Assembly: GCA_046327715.1 (NCBI GenBank)
Contig: JAXLXY010000013.1
Span: 1-64,000, forward strand
Origin: JADJOM01 sp046327715
Lineage (GTDB): Bacteria; Gemmatimonadota; Gemmatimonadetes; Gemmatimonadales; GWC2-71-9
DNA length: 64,000 nt
Direction of reading: 5' to 3'
Each line of letters starts with the position of its first letter. The stretch's first letter is position 1. The position numbers were made by a program, and so were the translations under genes. Of the stretch, positions 40,131-48,984 are shown piece by piece. Under the pieces are notes generated by a model that did no database searches, had not been told where the DNA came from, and worked only from the letters and a program-made list of their open reading frames with translations.

Positions 40131-41747
40131 ATGACCCGCGCCCTCCTGGTTCACCCCCAGTTCCGTTCGGCCTCCTTCTGGAACTATCGCGATACCTGCG
40201 AGCTGATGGATGCGAAGTACCCGGCGGCACCCCTCGGCCTCTGTACCGTGGCGGCCATGCTCCCCGGGGACTGGGAACTGCGGCTGGTGGACCGGAACGT
40301 CGCGACCCTCAGCGAGCGGGATCTCGACTGGGCCGACATCGTCCTGACCGGCGGGATGCTGCCCCAGCAGCTCGACTGCCTCGAGGTGATCCGGAACGCC
40401 CGGGCCCGGGGCAAGAAGGTGATCGTGGGCGGGCCGGACCCGACCTCGAGCCCGCGGGTCTACGCCGAGGCGGATCACCTGATCCTGGGCGAGGCGGAGG
40501 TCACCCTGCCCCCCTTCCTGGCCGACCTGCAGGCGGGGACCCCCCGGCACACCTACGAGTCACCCGAGAAGGCGGACGTCTCGAAGTCGCCCACGCCGCG
40601 ATTCGACCTGCTGCGCTTCGACAGCTACAACCACATCGGGGTGCAGTGGTGCCGCGGCTGCCCCTTCAACTGCGAATTCTGCGACATCATCGAGCTCTTC
40701 GGCCGGGTGCCCCGGGCCAAGGGCACCGAACAGATGCTCAAGGAGATGCAGGCGCTCTACGACCTGGGCTACCGCGGCCACGTGGACCTGGTCGACGACA
40801 ACTTCATCGGCAACAAGAAGCTGGTGAAGCAGTTCCTGCCCCACCTCAAGACCTGGCTGGAGGAGCGGGACTGGCCGTTCGAGTTCACCACCGAAGCCTC
40901 GATCAACCTGGCCGACGACGAAGAACTCATGCGGCTGATGCGCGAGGTCGGGTTCTTCGCGGTCTTCGTCGGCATCGAGAGCCCGGACGAGGACACCCTC
41001 AAGGCGATGCAGAAGAAGCAGAACACCCGCCGGTCCATCGCCGAGAGCGTCGAGAAGATGTACCAGGCCGGGTTCTTCGTGAATGCCGGGTTCATCCTCG
41101 GGTTCGACACCGAGGGCACCGGCGTGGCCCGCGGCATCATCGGCTGCGTGGAAGACACCGCGATCCCTGCGGCCATGGTGGGGCTCCTGTATGCGCTCCC
41201 CAACACCCAGCTGACCCGGCGGCTCGCCAAGGAAGGCCGGCTGCACGCCGACGCCGACCTGCAGCCGGATGGCGTGGGCGACCAGTGCACCGCGGGCATC
41301 AACTTCGACCCGCTGCGCCCCAAGCTCGACATCCTGCGCGACTACCTCACCGTGATCGAGACGGTGTACCGCGCCGACCGCTACTTCGGCCGGGTAGCCC
41401 GGGTGGGCAAGCACCTGGACAGCCGCGGGCGCCGCTACAAGCCCGGGCTCAAGCGCTGGGCCAAGGAACTCCGGGGCTTCGTCCGCATGGCCGCCCGGAT
41501 GACCGCCGATCCCCGCGCCCGGGGCCCCTTCTGGAGCACGTTTATGGGCGGGCTGATCCGGAATCCGCGCTCCATCCGCTACATCGGGATGATGTGCGGG
41601 CTCTATGTCCACTTCGGCCCGTTCTCGGAATTCGTGGCGAGCCGGATCCGGATGGCCATCCAGCAGGCCGAGCGGGAACCGGCCTCCGCGCCGGTTTCGC
41701 TGCCCCCCTCCGCCTTCCGCCCGACGGTGACGGCCGACCCGGCCTGA
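40131..41747 (+). CDS. B12-binding radical SAM protein with DUF4070 C-terminus
   Basis: 538 residues. An N-terminal B12-binding Rossmann domain (~1-145: ALLVHPQFRSASFWNYRD, APLGLCTVAAMLPGDWE, DIVLTGGMLPQQ), the radical SAM core with CPFNCEFC (Cys 177, 181, 184), DLVDDNFIGNKKLVKQFLP and GFILGFDTEG, then the DUF4070 helical tail with YVHFGPFSEF. Class B radical SAM methylases have this design; the closest named type is the hopanoid C-2 methylase HpnP. The Asp-x-His-x-x-Gly cobalamin motif is not evident, so B12 would bind base-off. No hopanoid genes are nearby. Flanked by AT-rich gaps and a terminator. Confidence 0.87.
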   Translation: MTRALLVHPQFRSASFWNYRDTCELMDAKYPAAPLGLCTVAAMLPGDWELRLVDRNVATLSERDLDWADIVLTGGMLPQQLDCLEVIRNARARGKKVIVGGPDPTSSPRVYAEADHLILGEAEVTLPPFLADLQAGTPRHTYESPEKADVSKSPTPRFDLLRFDSYNHIGVQWCRGCPFNCEFCDIIELFGRVPRAKGTEQMLKEMQALYDLGYRGHVDLVDDNFIGNKKLVKQFLPHLKTWLEERDWPFEFTTEASINLADDEELMRLMREVGFFAVFVGIESPDEDTLKAMQKKQNTRRSIAESVEKMYQAGFFVNAGFILGFDTEGTGVARGIIGCVEDTAIPAAMVGLLYALPNTQLTRRLAKEGRLHADADLQPDGVGDQCTAGINFDPLRPKLDILRDYLTVIETVYRADRYFGRVARVGKHLDSRGRRYKPGLKRWAKELRGFVRMAARMTADPRARGPFWSTFMGGLIRNPRSIRYIGMMCGLYVHFGPFSEFVASRIRMAIQQAEREPASAPVSLPPSAFRPTVTADPA

Positions 41748-41770
41748 CGCCGCAGGCCCCCGGCGGTCCG

Positions 41771-41800
41771 AACGGGGAGGCGCCCTGGCGCCTTCCCGTT
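41771..41800 (+). terminator. Hairpin terminator after the radical SAM gene
   Basis: 13-bp arms AACGGGGAGGCGC / GCGCCTTCCCGTT with one G-T wobble and a 4-base loop, 24 bases after the stop and followed by TCGCTTGCC. Confidence 0.65.
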
Positions 41801-42143
41801 TCGCTTGCCATCCCCTGACAGATCTCCCCGGCTGATGTGCGTGGTTCCCGGACAGCATGGAAACAGCCTTCAGCGATGAAGGAATCCATAAACTCCTGCA
41901 GAATATTGACTTCCGGAACATCACATCAGAATATGGACTGCCTTGATGTCCGGCATCTTGTACAATGTTTCGGAACGTCAAGCCGAGAGGAGGCGCCACC
42001 CCCTGCGCGCTTCCCGTTGGGGCTGCTGTGCCGGACCGCAGGTCTCTCCGATGGCCGCAGTGGGCGCCCCTCCCCGCACCCGTGGGGAGGGATCCGCGTT
42101 CGCCTGAGTCGCGATCGCACGGCCCCGCCACGGGGCCCGGCCG
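41801..42143. other. Leader/intergenic region before the histidine kinase operon
   Basis: About 340 bases without a convincing gene. The part at 41870-41985 is AT-richer and includes TACAAT (41961-41966) within the palindrome TTGTACAA, and TTGACT at 41926-41931, but no well-spaced -35/-10 pair for either. The remainder, to 42143, is GC-rich with several short inverted repeats, so the kinase mRNA may have a long leader. A GTG or later ATG start for the kinase is also possible. Confidence 0.4.
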
Positions 42144-43676
42144 ATGACACCCCAGCGCACCGCGGGCACGGCCCCGCCAAGCCAGCTCCCCCGCGATGGA
42201 ACCGCCGCGGCTCACCGCACTGACCCGCCACAGCTTCACCTGCTGGCCGCGACGGTCGTCTCGTCCGGTGAGGCGATCTTCACCGTCAGCTTCGAGGGCT
42301 GCGTCACCTCATGGAATCAGGCGGCCGCCACGCTGTACGGCCGCGGCGAGGCCGAGACGCTTGGCGCCAGCCTGGAGCAGGTCCTCTCCGCCGAGGAGGC
42401 GCGACGGCTCGCGTCCCTGCTGTCCAGGCTCCGCCGGGGGGGGCCGATGGTGCGCCTGGAGACCGTCCATCACGCCCGGGATGGCCAGCCCCGCGACATC
42501 AGCCTCTCACTCTGGCCGATCATGGATGAGGGCGCCGGGCCGGTGGCGGTGGGGGTCCTGGCCCGCGACATCACCTCCCGCAAGATCGAGGAGGAGCAGT
42601 TCCGCCTGGCCATCGAGGCCAACCCGCTGGGCCTGGTCATCGTGGATACGGCGGGGACCATCCAGGCCCTCAACCACACCGGCGAGCAGCTGCTCGGCTA
42701 CGCGCGCGAGGAGCTGGTCGGCCAGCCGGTGGAGCTGCTGGTGCCGCCCGAGCGGCGCGCGCTGCATGCCGCGCACCGGCAGGACTTCATGACGGCACCC
42801 CGGCGGCGCGGGATGAGTGAGCGGGTGGCGAACCTGGACGTCCAGCGGAAGGACGGCTCGGTCTTCCCGGCGAACATCGCGCTCACCCCGCTCGTGACCC
42901 GGCGCGGCCCCATGGTGATGGCCTGCATCACCGACATCACCGGGGCCCGTGAGGCCGCCGCCGCGGAGGCCCGGCAGCGTCGGGAGCTGCAGCGCTCCAA
43001 CCAGGAGCTGGCGCAGTTCGCCTACGTGGCGTCCCATGACCTGCAAGAGCCGCTGCGGATGGTGGCGAGCTACACCCAGCTGCTGGCGGAGCGGTACCAG
43101 GGGCGCCTCGACGAGCGGGCCGACAAGTACATCCGGTACGCCGTGGAGGGCGCCAGCCGGATGCAGCGGCTGGTGAGCGACCTGCTCGCCATCTCGCGGG
43201 TGGACTCGCAGGCGCGGGCGCCGCGGCCGGTGGACGCCGGGGTGGTGCTGGCCCGGGTGCTCGCCGACATGGCGGCCACCATCGAGGCGCGAGGCGCCGA
43301 CGTGAAGGCCGACAAGCTCCCCGTGGTCCTCGCGGATGAGGTGCAGCTGGGCCAGGTGCTGCAGAACCTCGTGGGGAACGCGCTCAAGTTCGTGGCCGAC
43401 CGGCCCCCCCGGGTGCGGATCTCGGCGGAGCCGGATGGCGCCCAGTGGCGCTTCGCGGTGGAGGACAACGGCACCGGCATCGAGCCGGAGTACGCCGAGC
43501 GGGTGTTCGAGATGTTCCAGCGGCTGCACCCGCGCGGGCAGTACGAGGGGAACGGCATCGGCCTGTCACTGGCCAAGAAGATCATCGAGCGGCACCATGG
43601 CCGGATCTGGTTCACCTCCGAGCCGGGCCAGGGCACCACCTTCTACTTCACCCTTCCGGCGGACGGGCCGGCATGA
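42144..43676 (+). CDS. PAS-PAS sensor histidine kinase
   Basis: 510-residue soluble kinase with no membrane helix. PAS 1 (~30-150: VVSSGEAIFTVSFEGCVTSW), PAS 2 (~150-280: AIEANPLGLVIVDTAGTIQA and NLDVQRKDGSVFPANIAL), HisKA of the phytochrome/LytS-like type (AQFAYVASHDLQEPLRMVAS, His298), and a HATPase with LQNLVGNALKF, EDNGTGIEPEYAERVFEMF and GNGIGLSLAKKII. Its stop overlaps the start of the GGDEF/EAL regulator by 4 bases, and an Rcp1-like regulator follows, so all three form one signalling operon. The signal is cytoplasmic; no cofactor-binding residue is obvious. Confidence 0.92.
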   Translation: MTPQRTAGTAPPSQLPRDGTAAAHRTDPPQLHLLAATVVSSGEAIFTVSFEGCVTSWNQAAATLYGRGEAETLGASLEQVLSAEEARRLASLLSRLRRGGPMVRLETVHHARDGQPRDISLSLWPIMDEGAGPVAVGVLARDITSRKIEEEQFRLAIEANPLGLVIVDTAGTIQALNHTGEQLLGYAREELVGQPVELLVPPERRALHAAHRQDFMTAPRRRGMSERVANLDVQRKDGSVFPANIALTPLVTRRGPMVMACITDITGAREAAAAEARQRRELQRSNQELAQFAYVASHDLQEPLRMVASYTQLLAERYQGRLDERADKYIRYAVEGASRMQRLVSDLLAISRVDSQARAPRPVDAGVVLARVLADMAATIEARGADVKADKLPVVLADEVQLGQVLQNLVGNALKFVADRPPRVRISAEPDGAQWRFAVEDNGTGIEPEYAERVFEMFQRLHPRGQYEGNGIGLSLAKKIIERHHGRIWFTSEPGQGTTFYFTLPADGPA

Positions 43677-45751
43677 GCCAGCCGCCGCTGCGCCGGATCC
43701 TCTTCGTGGACGACGACCGCGCGGTGGCGCGGGCCTTCGGCCTGACGGTGCGGACCTTCGGCTACGAGGCCGACGTGGCCGCAGCGGGCGCCGAGGCCAT
43801 CCGGCTGGCCCGGACCCGGTTCTATCCCATCATCGTGACCGACCTGCGGATGCCCGGGATGGATGGGCTCACGCTGATCGAGCGGCTCCGCCCGCTGTGC
43901 CCCGCCACCGCGTTCGTCATCCTGACCGGTTACCCGGAACTCGACCTGCGCTCCAGCATGATGGGCGACGGCGCGATCTCCTCGGTGGTCCGCAAGCCGT
44001 GGCTCGAGGAGGAGCTGGAGGCCACGCTGGCGCGGGCGTGGGAGCTGCACCAGCGGCGGGCGCGGCGGATGCGGGACGAGCCGGGCCAGGAGGGCGCCCC
44101 GCGCACGGTGCTCCTGGTGGAGGACAACCCCGGCGACGCCGACCTGGCGGTGGAGTACCTGCGGGAGGAATACGATGCCACGCAGGTGGTGCACCTCACC
44201 CGGCTGGAGGCGGCCATCGAGTGGCTGCACAACGCCTCGGTGGAGGCGGTCATCTCGGACCTGTCCCTGCCGGACGCCCGCGGCTTCGATGCCGTCACCC
44301 GGCTCTGCGCCGCGGCGCCTGGGGTGCCCGTGCTGGTGCTGAGCGGCCTGGCCGACGAGGACCTGGGCCAGCTGGTGATCCAGCTCGGTGCCCAGGACTT
44401 CCTGGTCAAGGGGACGATCAACGCGGACATCCTCCTCCGCGCCCTGCGCCACGCCCGGGAGCGCAAGCGCGGGGAGCAGCGCCTGCTGGAGCTGGCGCAG
44501 CACGACCCGCTCACCGGGCTGGTGAACCGCGCCGCCTTCCGCGACCGGGTCACGGTGGCCTGCACCCGCGCGCGCCGCGGCGGGCACCGCTTCGGCGTCA
44601 TGTTCATCGACCTCGACCGCTTCAAGGAAGTGAACGACTCCCTGGGGCACGAGGCCGGGGATGCGCTGCTGCAGGAGATCGGGCGCCGGGTCGAGGCGGC
44701 CGTCCGCGACTACGACACGGTGGCGCGGCTGGGGGGCGACGAGTTCGCCGTGCTGGTCGAGGACATCGAGAGCGAGGTGCGGGTGACCGAGCTCGCCCGG
44801 CGGATCCTCGACGCCTTTGCCCTGCCGGTCCGGCACGAGGGGCGGGACATCGCCGTCACCGGCAGCGTGGGCATCGCCGTGCACCCCGACGCGGGCCGCA
44901 CCACCACCGACCTGCTGCGCGCCGCCGACGAGGCGATGTACCTGGCCAAGCAGTCGGGCCGCAATCGCATGCAGGTCTATGCCAGCTGCGGCAGCCACGC
45001 GAACGGCGGGGACCCCGCCCATGAGGTACAGCTCGCGGTGGCCCGGGGCGACTTCGTCCTGCACTTCCAGCCGCAGGTGGCGCTCCCGGGCGGCGGGCTG
45101 GTCGGGGTGGAAGCCCTGCTTCGCTGGCGGCGCAACGGCAGCCTGCTGAGCCCGGGGCACTTCCTGGCGGAGCTGGAGGAGTCGGGCTCCATCCGCGAGG
45201 TGGGAGCCTGGGTGATGGGCCATGCCTGCGCCCAGCTCGCGGCCTGGCGGGCGGCGGGGGCGCCGTCGCTGCGGCTGGCCGTCAACCTCTCCGCCCGCCA
45301 GCTGCTGGCGCCGGAGTTCCTCCACACGCTGCAGGACACGCTGGCCGCGAGCGCCGTTCCGCCGGCGGCGCTGGATATCGAGATCCCGGAGCGGACCCTG
45401 ATGATGCTGCCCACGGAGGCCAACCACCGGCTGGATGCGCTGCGGGCCATGGGCGTGCGGCTGACGGTCGATGGCTTCGGCACCGGGTTCTCCTCCCCGG
45501 CTCACCTGGTGCGCCACGGGATCGCATCGCTCAAGATCGCGCGGTCCTTCGTGTCCACGGCGCCGAGCGACGTCGAGTCGGCCCGCCTGGTGCGGGCCAT
45601 CATCGGGCTGGGCAAGTCGCTCGACTTCGACGTGGTCGCCGACGGGATCGAGACGGAGGCGCAGTACGCCTTCGCCCGCTCCGCCGGCTGCACCCACGGA
45701 CAGGGCTTCCTGTTCGGGACGCCGCAGGCCGAGTGGTCTCCCCTCATGTGA
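43673..45751 (+). CDS. Dual-receiver GGDEF-EAL cyclic-di-GMP protein with degenerate EAL
   Basis: 692 residues: REC1 (Asp57 in VTDLRMPGMDG), REC2 (Asp196 in VISDLSLPDARG), GGDEF (354-358 in LGGDEFAVL) with an inhibitory RxxD site (RDYD) five residues before it, and EAL (480-482). The cyclase motif is intact. In the EAL domain the metal-site DDFGTG reads DGFGTG, KID reads KIA and AEG reads ADG, although Glu480, NLSARQL and the QGF end remain. So c-di-GMP synthesis is likely, and hydrolysis is likely weak or lost. Phosphorelay from the upstream kinase would control output. ATG 43673 overlaps the kinase stop. Confidence 0.93.
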   Translation: MSQPPLRRILFVDDDRAVARAFGLTVRTFGYEADVAAAGAEAIRLARTRFYPIIVTDLRMPGMDGLTLIERLRPLCPATAFVILTGYPELDLRSSMMGDGAISSVVRKPWLEEELEATLARAWELHQRRARRMRDEPGQEGAPRTVLLVEDNPGDADLAVEYLREEYDATQVVHLTRLEAAIEWLHNASVEAVISDLSLPDARGFDAVTRLCAAAPGVPVLVLSGLADEDLGQLVIQLGAQDFLVKGTINADILLRALRHARERKRGEQRLLELAQHDPLTGLVNRAAFRDRVTVACTRARRGGHRFGVMFIDLDRFKEVNDSLGHEAGDALLQEIGRRVEAAVRDYDTVARLGGDEFAVLVEDIESEVRVTELARRILDAFALPVRHEGRDIAVTGSVGIAVHPDAGRTTTDLLRAADEAMYLAKQSGRNRMQVYASCGSHANGGDPAHEVQLAVARGDFVLHFQPQVALPGGGLVGVEALLRWRRNGSLLSPGHFLAELEESGSIREVGAWVMGHACAQLAAWRAAGAPSLRLAVNLSARQLLAPEFLHTLQDTLAASAVPPAALDIEIPERTLMMLPTEANHRLDALRAMGVRLTVDGFGTGFSSPAHLVRHGIASLKIARSFVSTAPSDVESARLVRAIIGLGKSLDFDVVADGIETEAQYAFARSAGCTHGQGFLFGTPQAEWSPLM

Positions 45752-45764
45752 AGGAGGTGGCGCG

Positions 45765-46253
45765 ATGCCGAACTCCCGCAGCCCCTACCAGGCCCAGCCC
45801 ATCCGGGTCCTGCTGGTCGAGGACAATCCCGGCGACTCCGACATGATCCGGGACCGGCTCGACGCCAGCCGCCTCTGGCTGGAGTTCCACGTGGTGGAGG
45901 ACGGGGTGCGGGCCGGCGACTTCCTGGCGCGGCGCCCCCCCTACGTGGGGGCTCCCCGTCCCGACCTCATCCTGCTCGACCTCAACCTGCCGCGGCGCAA
46001 CGGCTGGGAGGTGCTGGCCCAGATCAAGCAGGACGACCAGTTGCGCCGGATTCCGGTGGTGGTGCTGACCTCGTCGGACGTCGAGCGCGACATCGCGCTG
46101 AGCTACGAGCACGGCGCCAACGCCTACATCACCAAGCCGGTCGACTTCGAGGGTTTCGTGCGGGTGGTGAACGCGGTGGAGCACTTCTGGTTCACGATCG
46201 TGCGGCTCCCGCCACACCTCGACGCTCCGCCGGTCATCCCCGTCGGGACGTGA
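45765..46253 (+). CDS. Rcp1-like single-domain response regulator
   Basis: 162 residues. Receiver domain only: LLVEDNPGDSDMIRDRL, phospho-acceptor Asp72 in LILLDLNLPRRNGWEVL, VVLTSSDVERD and AYITKPVDFEGF. These are the signatures of Rcp1-type regulators that pair with phytochrome-like kinases. AAGGAGG sits seven bases upstream of the ATG, the best ribosome site in the operon. It probably competes with the receivers of the GGDEF/EAL protein as phosphate acceptor. The last 20 bases overlap the end of the convergent Ig-like gene. Confidence 0.92.
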   Translation: MPNSRSPYQAQPIRVLLVEDNPGDSDMIRDRLDASRLWLEFHVVEDGVRAGDFLARRPPYVGAPRPDLILLDLNLPRRNGWEVLAQIKQDDQLRRIPVVVLTSSDVERDIALSYEHGANAYITKPVDFEGFVRVVNAVEHFWFTIVRLPPHLDAPPVIPVGT

Positions 46254-47847
46254 CCCGCGGCGGCGCCGCCCCGCCCCGGCTGGTGGCCGTGACCTGCAGC
46301 GAGGCCGCCGTGCCCACCAGCCGCAGCACCAGCCGCTGCTCCCCCGTGGCGGCGCCGAGGGTCCACCGGAAGGCGGCGCGCCCGTCGGCGCCGGTGGTGA
46401 GGACCGAGTCCTCCACCGTGCCGGCCCCGGGAGCCACCGCCAGGCTCGCCCCGCTCACCGGATTGCCCAGCGCATCCCGCACCAGCACCACGATGGCCTT
46501 GGGAAGCCGGGTGCCCGCGATGGCGCGCTGGCCCTGTCCCGCCTGCAGCGCCAGGCCGCTCGGCGCCCCCGGCTCCGCGGTGGCGACCACCGGCGTCGGG
46601 GGGATGAGCCGCGGGTTTCCTACCTGCACCAGCAGCCGCTGGCGGCCGGCCCGCCGTCCGAGGGTCCAGTAGGCCTGCGCCCCTCCGGCGGAGTCGGTGC
46701 GGGCCGACCCCGCGATGGTCCCGCCCTCGAGGGTGCTCCACCCGATCCGCACCAGGCCGAGCGCGAGCCCCAGCGTGTCGGTGAGACGGACCAGCACGGG
46801 CTGCGACAGCTCCGCTCCCGCCACCCCGCGCAGCTCGGGGCTCAGCACCTCGATCCGCACGTTGCCCGGAGAGGGATCGGCCTCGGCGGACACGACGAGC
46901 GCGCTGTCCACGCCCGGCACCCGCGCGAGGAGATGCTGGACCCCCGCGCGCGGGCTGAGCGTCCACCCGGCCCGTACCCGCCCGTCCGCATCCGCGACGG
47001 CGGTATCGGGCTCCACCCGGCCGGCCTCGTCCTCGGCCGCCAGCACCACCCGGGCGCCCGGCACCGGCTGGCCGGCGCGCGCCCGCACCTGCAGCACCAC
47101 CGCGTCGGGCAGGCGACGGCCCGCGAGGGCCCGCTGCCCCTCGCCGCTCTGCAGGACCAGCGCCGCCGGGGCGAGCGCCACGTCCACGCGGAGGCGTGCC
47201 TGCTGGCCCCCGGCCGCCACCCGGACATACGCCCGGCCCGGCGCCAGCGCGCGGACCAGCCCGAGGGAGTCGACCGTCAGCACCGCGGAATCGGCCGTCT
47301 CCCAGCGGGGGAGAATCCCGAGCACCCGGTGCCCGCGGGCATCCTGCACCTGGGCCAGCAGGCGGAGGGTGTCGCCATCGGCGAGCCGGAGGGCGCTGTC
47401 GCCGAGGAGCGTGATGCCCGCGGGCTGCTGCACCACGTGCACCGTGGCGCGGGCGGTCACCTCCCGCACGCTCACCTCGATGCTGGTGCGGCCGGGGGCG
47501 CGCGCCACGACTGCGCCGCCGGAATCCACCACCGCGATGCTGGTGTCCACGCTGCGCCAGCGGAGGGTGGCGCCGGCGAGCGCGGCACCGTGGGCGTCGG
47601 TCACGGTGGCGGTGAGGACGGCGGTGTCACCGAGGGCGCGGAGGGTGTCGCTGCGGGGAGTGAGGACGATCCGGCTGGCGGCGTGATCGGCGAAATTGAG
47701 GTCGAGCAGGCCCAGCCACGGCGTGAGGCCGAGGTTGCGGGCATTCACCGCGAGCGCGAACAGCGCCGCGGTGGTGGTGACGATGCCGGTGAACCACTTG
47801 TGCGCGCCGCTGAACAGGCCGGGCGCGGCGGACGAGGTGCGCTTCAT
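46234..47847 (-). CDS. Membrane-anchored protein with bacterial Ig-like repeats
   Basis: 537 residues. An N-terminal hydrophobic helix (TGIVTTTAALFALAVN) may be an uncleaved anchor or signal. Then come BIG2-type domains (residues ~60-225: LRALGDTAVLTATVTDAHG, ATLRWRSVDTSIAVVDSGG, and a second copy with ILPRWETADSAVLTVDSLG), followed by BIG1-like or invasin-type repeats (LPDAVVLQVRARAGQPVPGA, GAGTVEDSVLTTGADGRAAF). It ends in a basic tail. Likely a surface or periplasmic adhesin-like protein; the ligand is unknown. Its own gene only; the 3' end overlaps the response regulator gene by 20 bases on the opposite strand. Confidence 0.82.
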   Translation of the reverse strand: MKRTSSAAPGLFSGAHKWFTGIVTTTAALFALAVNARNLGLTPWLGLLDLNFADHAASRIVLTPRSDTLRALGDTAVLTATVTDAHGAALAGATLRWRSVDTSIAVVDSGGAVVARAPGRTSIEVSVREVTARATVHVVQQPAGITLLGDSALRLADGDTLRLLAQVQDARGHRVLGILPRWETADSAVLTVDSLGLVRALAPGRAYVRVAAGGQQARLRVDVALAPAALVLQSGEGQRALAGRRLPDAVVLQVRARAGQPVPGARVVLAAEDEAGRVEPDTAVADADGRVRAGWTLSPRAGVQHLLARVPGVDSALVVSAEADPSPGNVRIEVLSPELRGVAGAELSQPVLVRLTDTLGLALGLVRIGWSTLEGGTIAGSARTDSAGGAQAYWTLGRRAGRQRLLVQVGNPRLIPPTPVVATAEPGAPSGLALQAGQGQRAIAGTRLPKAIVVLVRDALGNPVSGASLAVAPGAGTVEDSVLTTGADGRAAFRWTLGAATGEQRLVLRLVGTAASLQVTATSRGGAAPPRVTSRRG

Positions 47848-47900
47848 GGTGCGTCGGACTCGGCGACGGGGGATAGGACCTTTCTACCCCTCCGGGGCGT

Positions 47901-47917
47901 CCGGCGCTGTGCGCCGG
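47901..47917 (-). terminator. Hairpin downstream of the aldo/keto reductase gene
   Basis: Perfect 7-bp arms CCGGCGC / GCGCCGG with a 3-base loop, 80 bases after the reductase stop and before the Ig-like gene, both leftward. No T tract, so only a possible terminator. Confidence 0.35.
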
Positions 47918-47996
47918 GGCACAGGCCCGGAAGTCACCGCCAAGTCGCGCCGGGCAAACAGGTTGCGGCGGGGTGTCGCGCCGGCGCCCGGGCCGT

Positions 47997-48983
47997 TCAG
48001 CGATCCACGTAGCGCATCATGGCCGGATTGTACCGCGGACCGGCGGCGACCCCGGGTGGGAGGGCGGCATCCAGCCGGGCGAGCTCCGCCGCGGTGAGCC
48101 CGAGGGTGGCCGCGGCGAGGTTCTCCTCGAGGTAGCGGCGCCGCTTCGTGCCGGGAATCGGCACGATGCCTTCCCCGCGCTCGAGCAGCCAGACCAGGGC
48201 CACCTGGCCCGGCGTGGCGCCGCGCGCGGCGGCCAGGTCGCGCACCACCTGCGCCGCGCGCATGTTGGTGTCGAAGTGCTCGCCCTGGAAGCGCGGGTCG
48301 TTGCGCCGGTAGTCGCCCTCGGGATACTCCTCCGCGCGGCGCGCCGTGCCGGTGAGGAAGCCGCGGCCGAGGGGGCTGAACGGCACCAGCCCGATCCCCA
48401 GTTCCTTGAGCACCGGGATCACGTCGGCCTCGAGGTTCCGCTCCCACAGGGAGTACTCGCTCTGGAGCGCGGAGACGGGGCAGACGGCGTGGGCCCGGCG
48501 GATGGTCTGCACCCCGGCCTCCGAGAGCCCGAAGTAGCGGGCCTTCCCCTCCTTGATCAGGGCCGCGACGGTCCCCGCGACCTCCTCGATCGGCACGGCG
48601 GGATCCACCCGGTGCTGGTAGAGCAGGTCCACGTGGTCGGTGCCCAGCCGCCGGAGCGACCCTTCCACCGCGCGGCGGATGTCCTCCGGCCGGCTGGTCA
48701 CGCCGGTCATGACCCCGCCCTCGATGCGCATGCCGAACTTGGTGGCGATGACCGCCTCGTGCCGGCGCCCCTTGAGGGCCCGGCCCAGCAGTTCCTCGTT
48801 GGTGTAGGGGCCGTACACCTCGGCGGTGTCGAAGAAGTCGAGGCCGAGTTCGAGGGCGCGGTGAATGGTCGCGACCGACTCGGCATCGTCGGGGGTGCCG
48901 TAGGACTGGCTCATCCCCATGCAGCCGAGGCCGAGTGCGGAGACCTGCAGGCCCTGCCGGCCGAGGGATCGGATGGTCAGCAT
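47997..48983 (-). CDS. Aldo/keto reductase
   Basis: 328-residue NADPH-dependent reductase with the (alpha/beta)8 fold of the YajO/YhdN-type AKR group (AKR13-like). Catalytic tetrad positions are visible: DFFDTAEVYG (Asp and Tyr), AVIATKFGM (Lys) and LLYQHRVDP (His). The start LGRQGLQVSALGLGCMGMS is typical of the group, and the C-terminal VPIPGTKRRRYLEENL binds the cofactor phosphate. It would reduce aldehydes or ketones, possibly reactive carbonyls. It follows the zinc alcohol dehydrogenase gene with one base between stop and start, so they form an operon and may act on the same compounds. Confidence 0.94.
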   Translation of the reverse strand: MLTIRSLGRQGLQVSALGLGCMGMSQSYGTPDDAESVATIHRALELGLDFFDTAEVYGPYTNEELLGRALKGRRHEAVIATKFGMRIEGGVMTGVTSRPEDIRRAVEGSLRRLGTDHVDLLYQHRVDPAVPIEEVAGTVAALIKEGKARYFGLSEAGVQTIRRAHAVCPVSALQSEYSLWERNLEADVIPVLKELGIGLVPFSPLGRGFLTGTARRAEEYPEGDYRRNDPRFQGEHFDTNMRAAQVVRDLAAARGATPGQVALVWLLERGEGIVPIPGTKRRRYLEENLAAATLGLTAAELARLDAALPPGVAAGPRYNPAMMRYVDR

Positions 48984-48984
48984 G

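Noticed and set aside
39880..40134. Possible small gene in the AT-rich gap before the radical SAM gene
   Set aside because: Amino acid composition is random-like, there is no ribosome site, and it runs into the start of the next gene in another frame.
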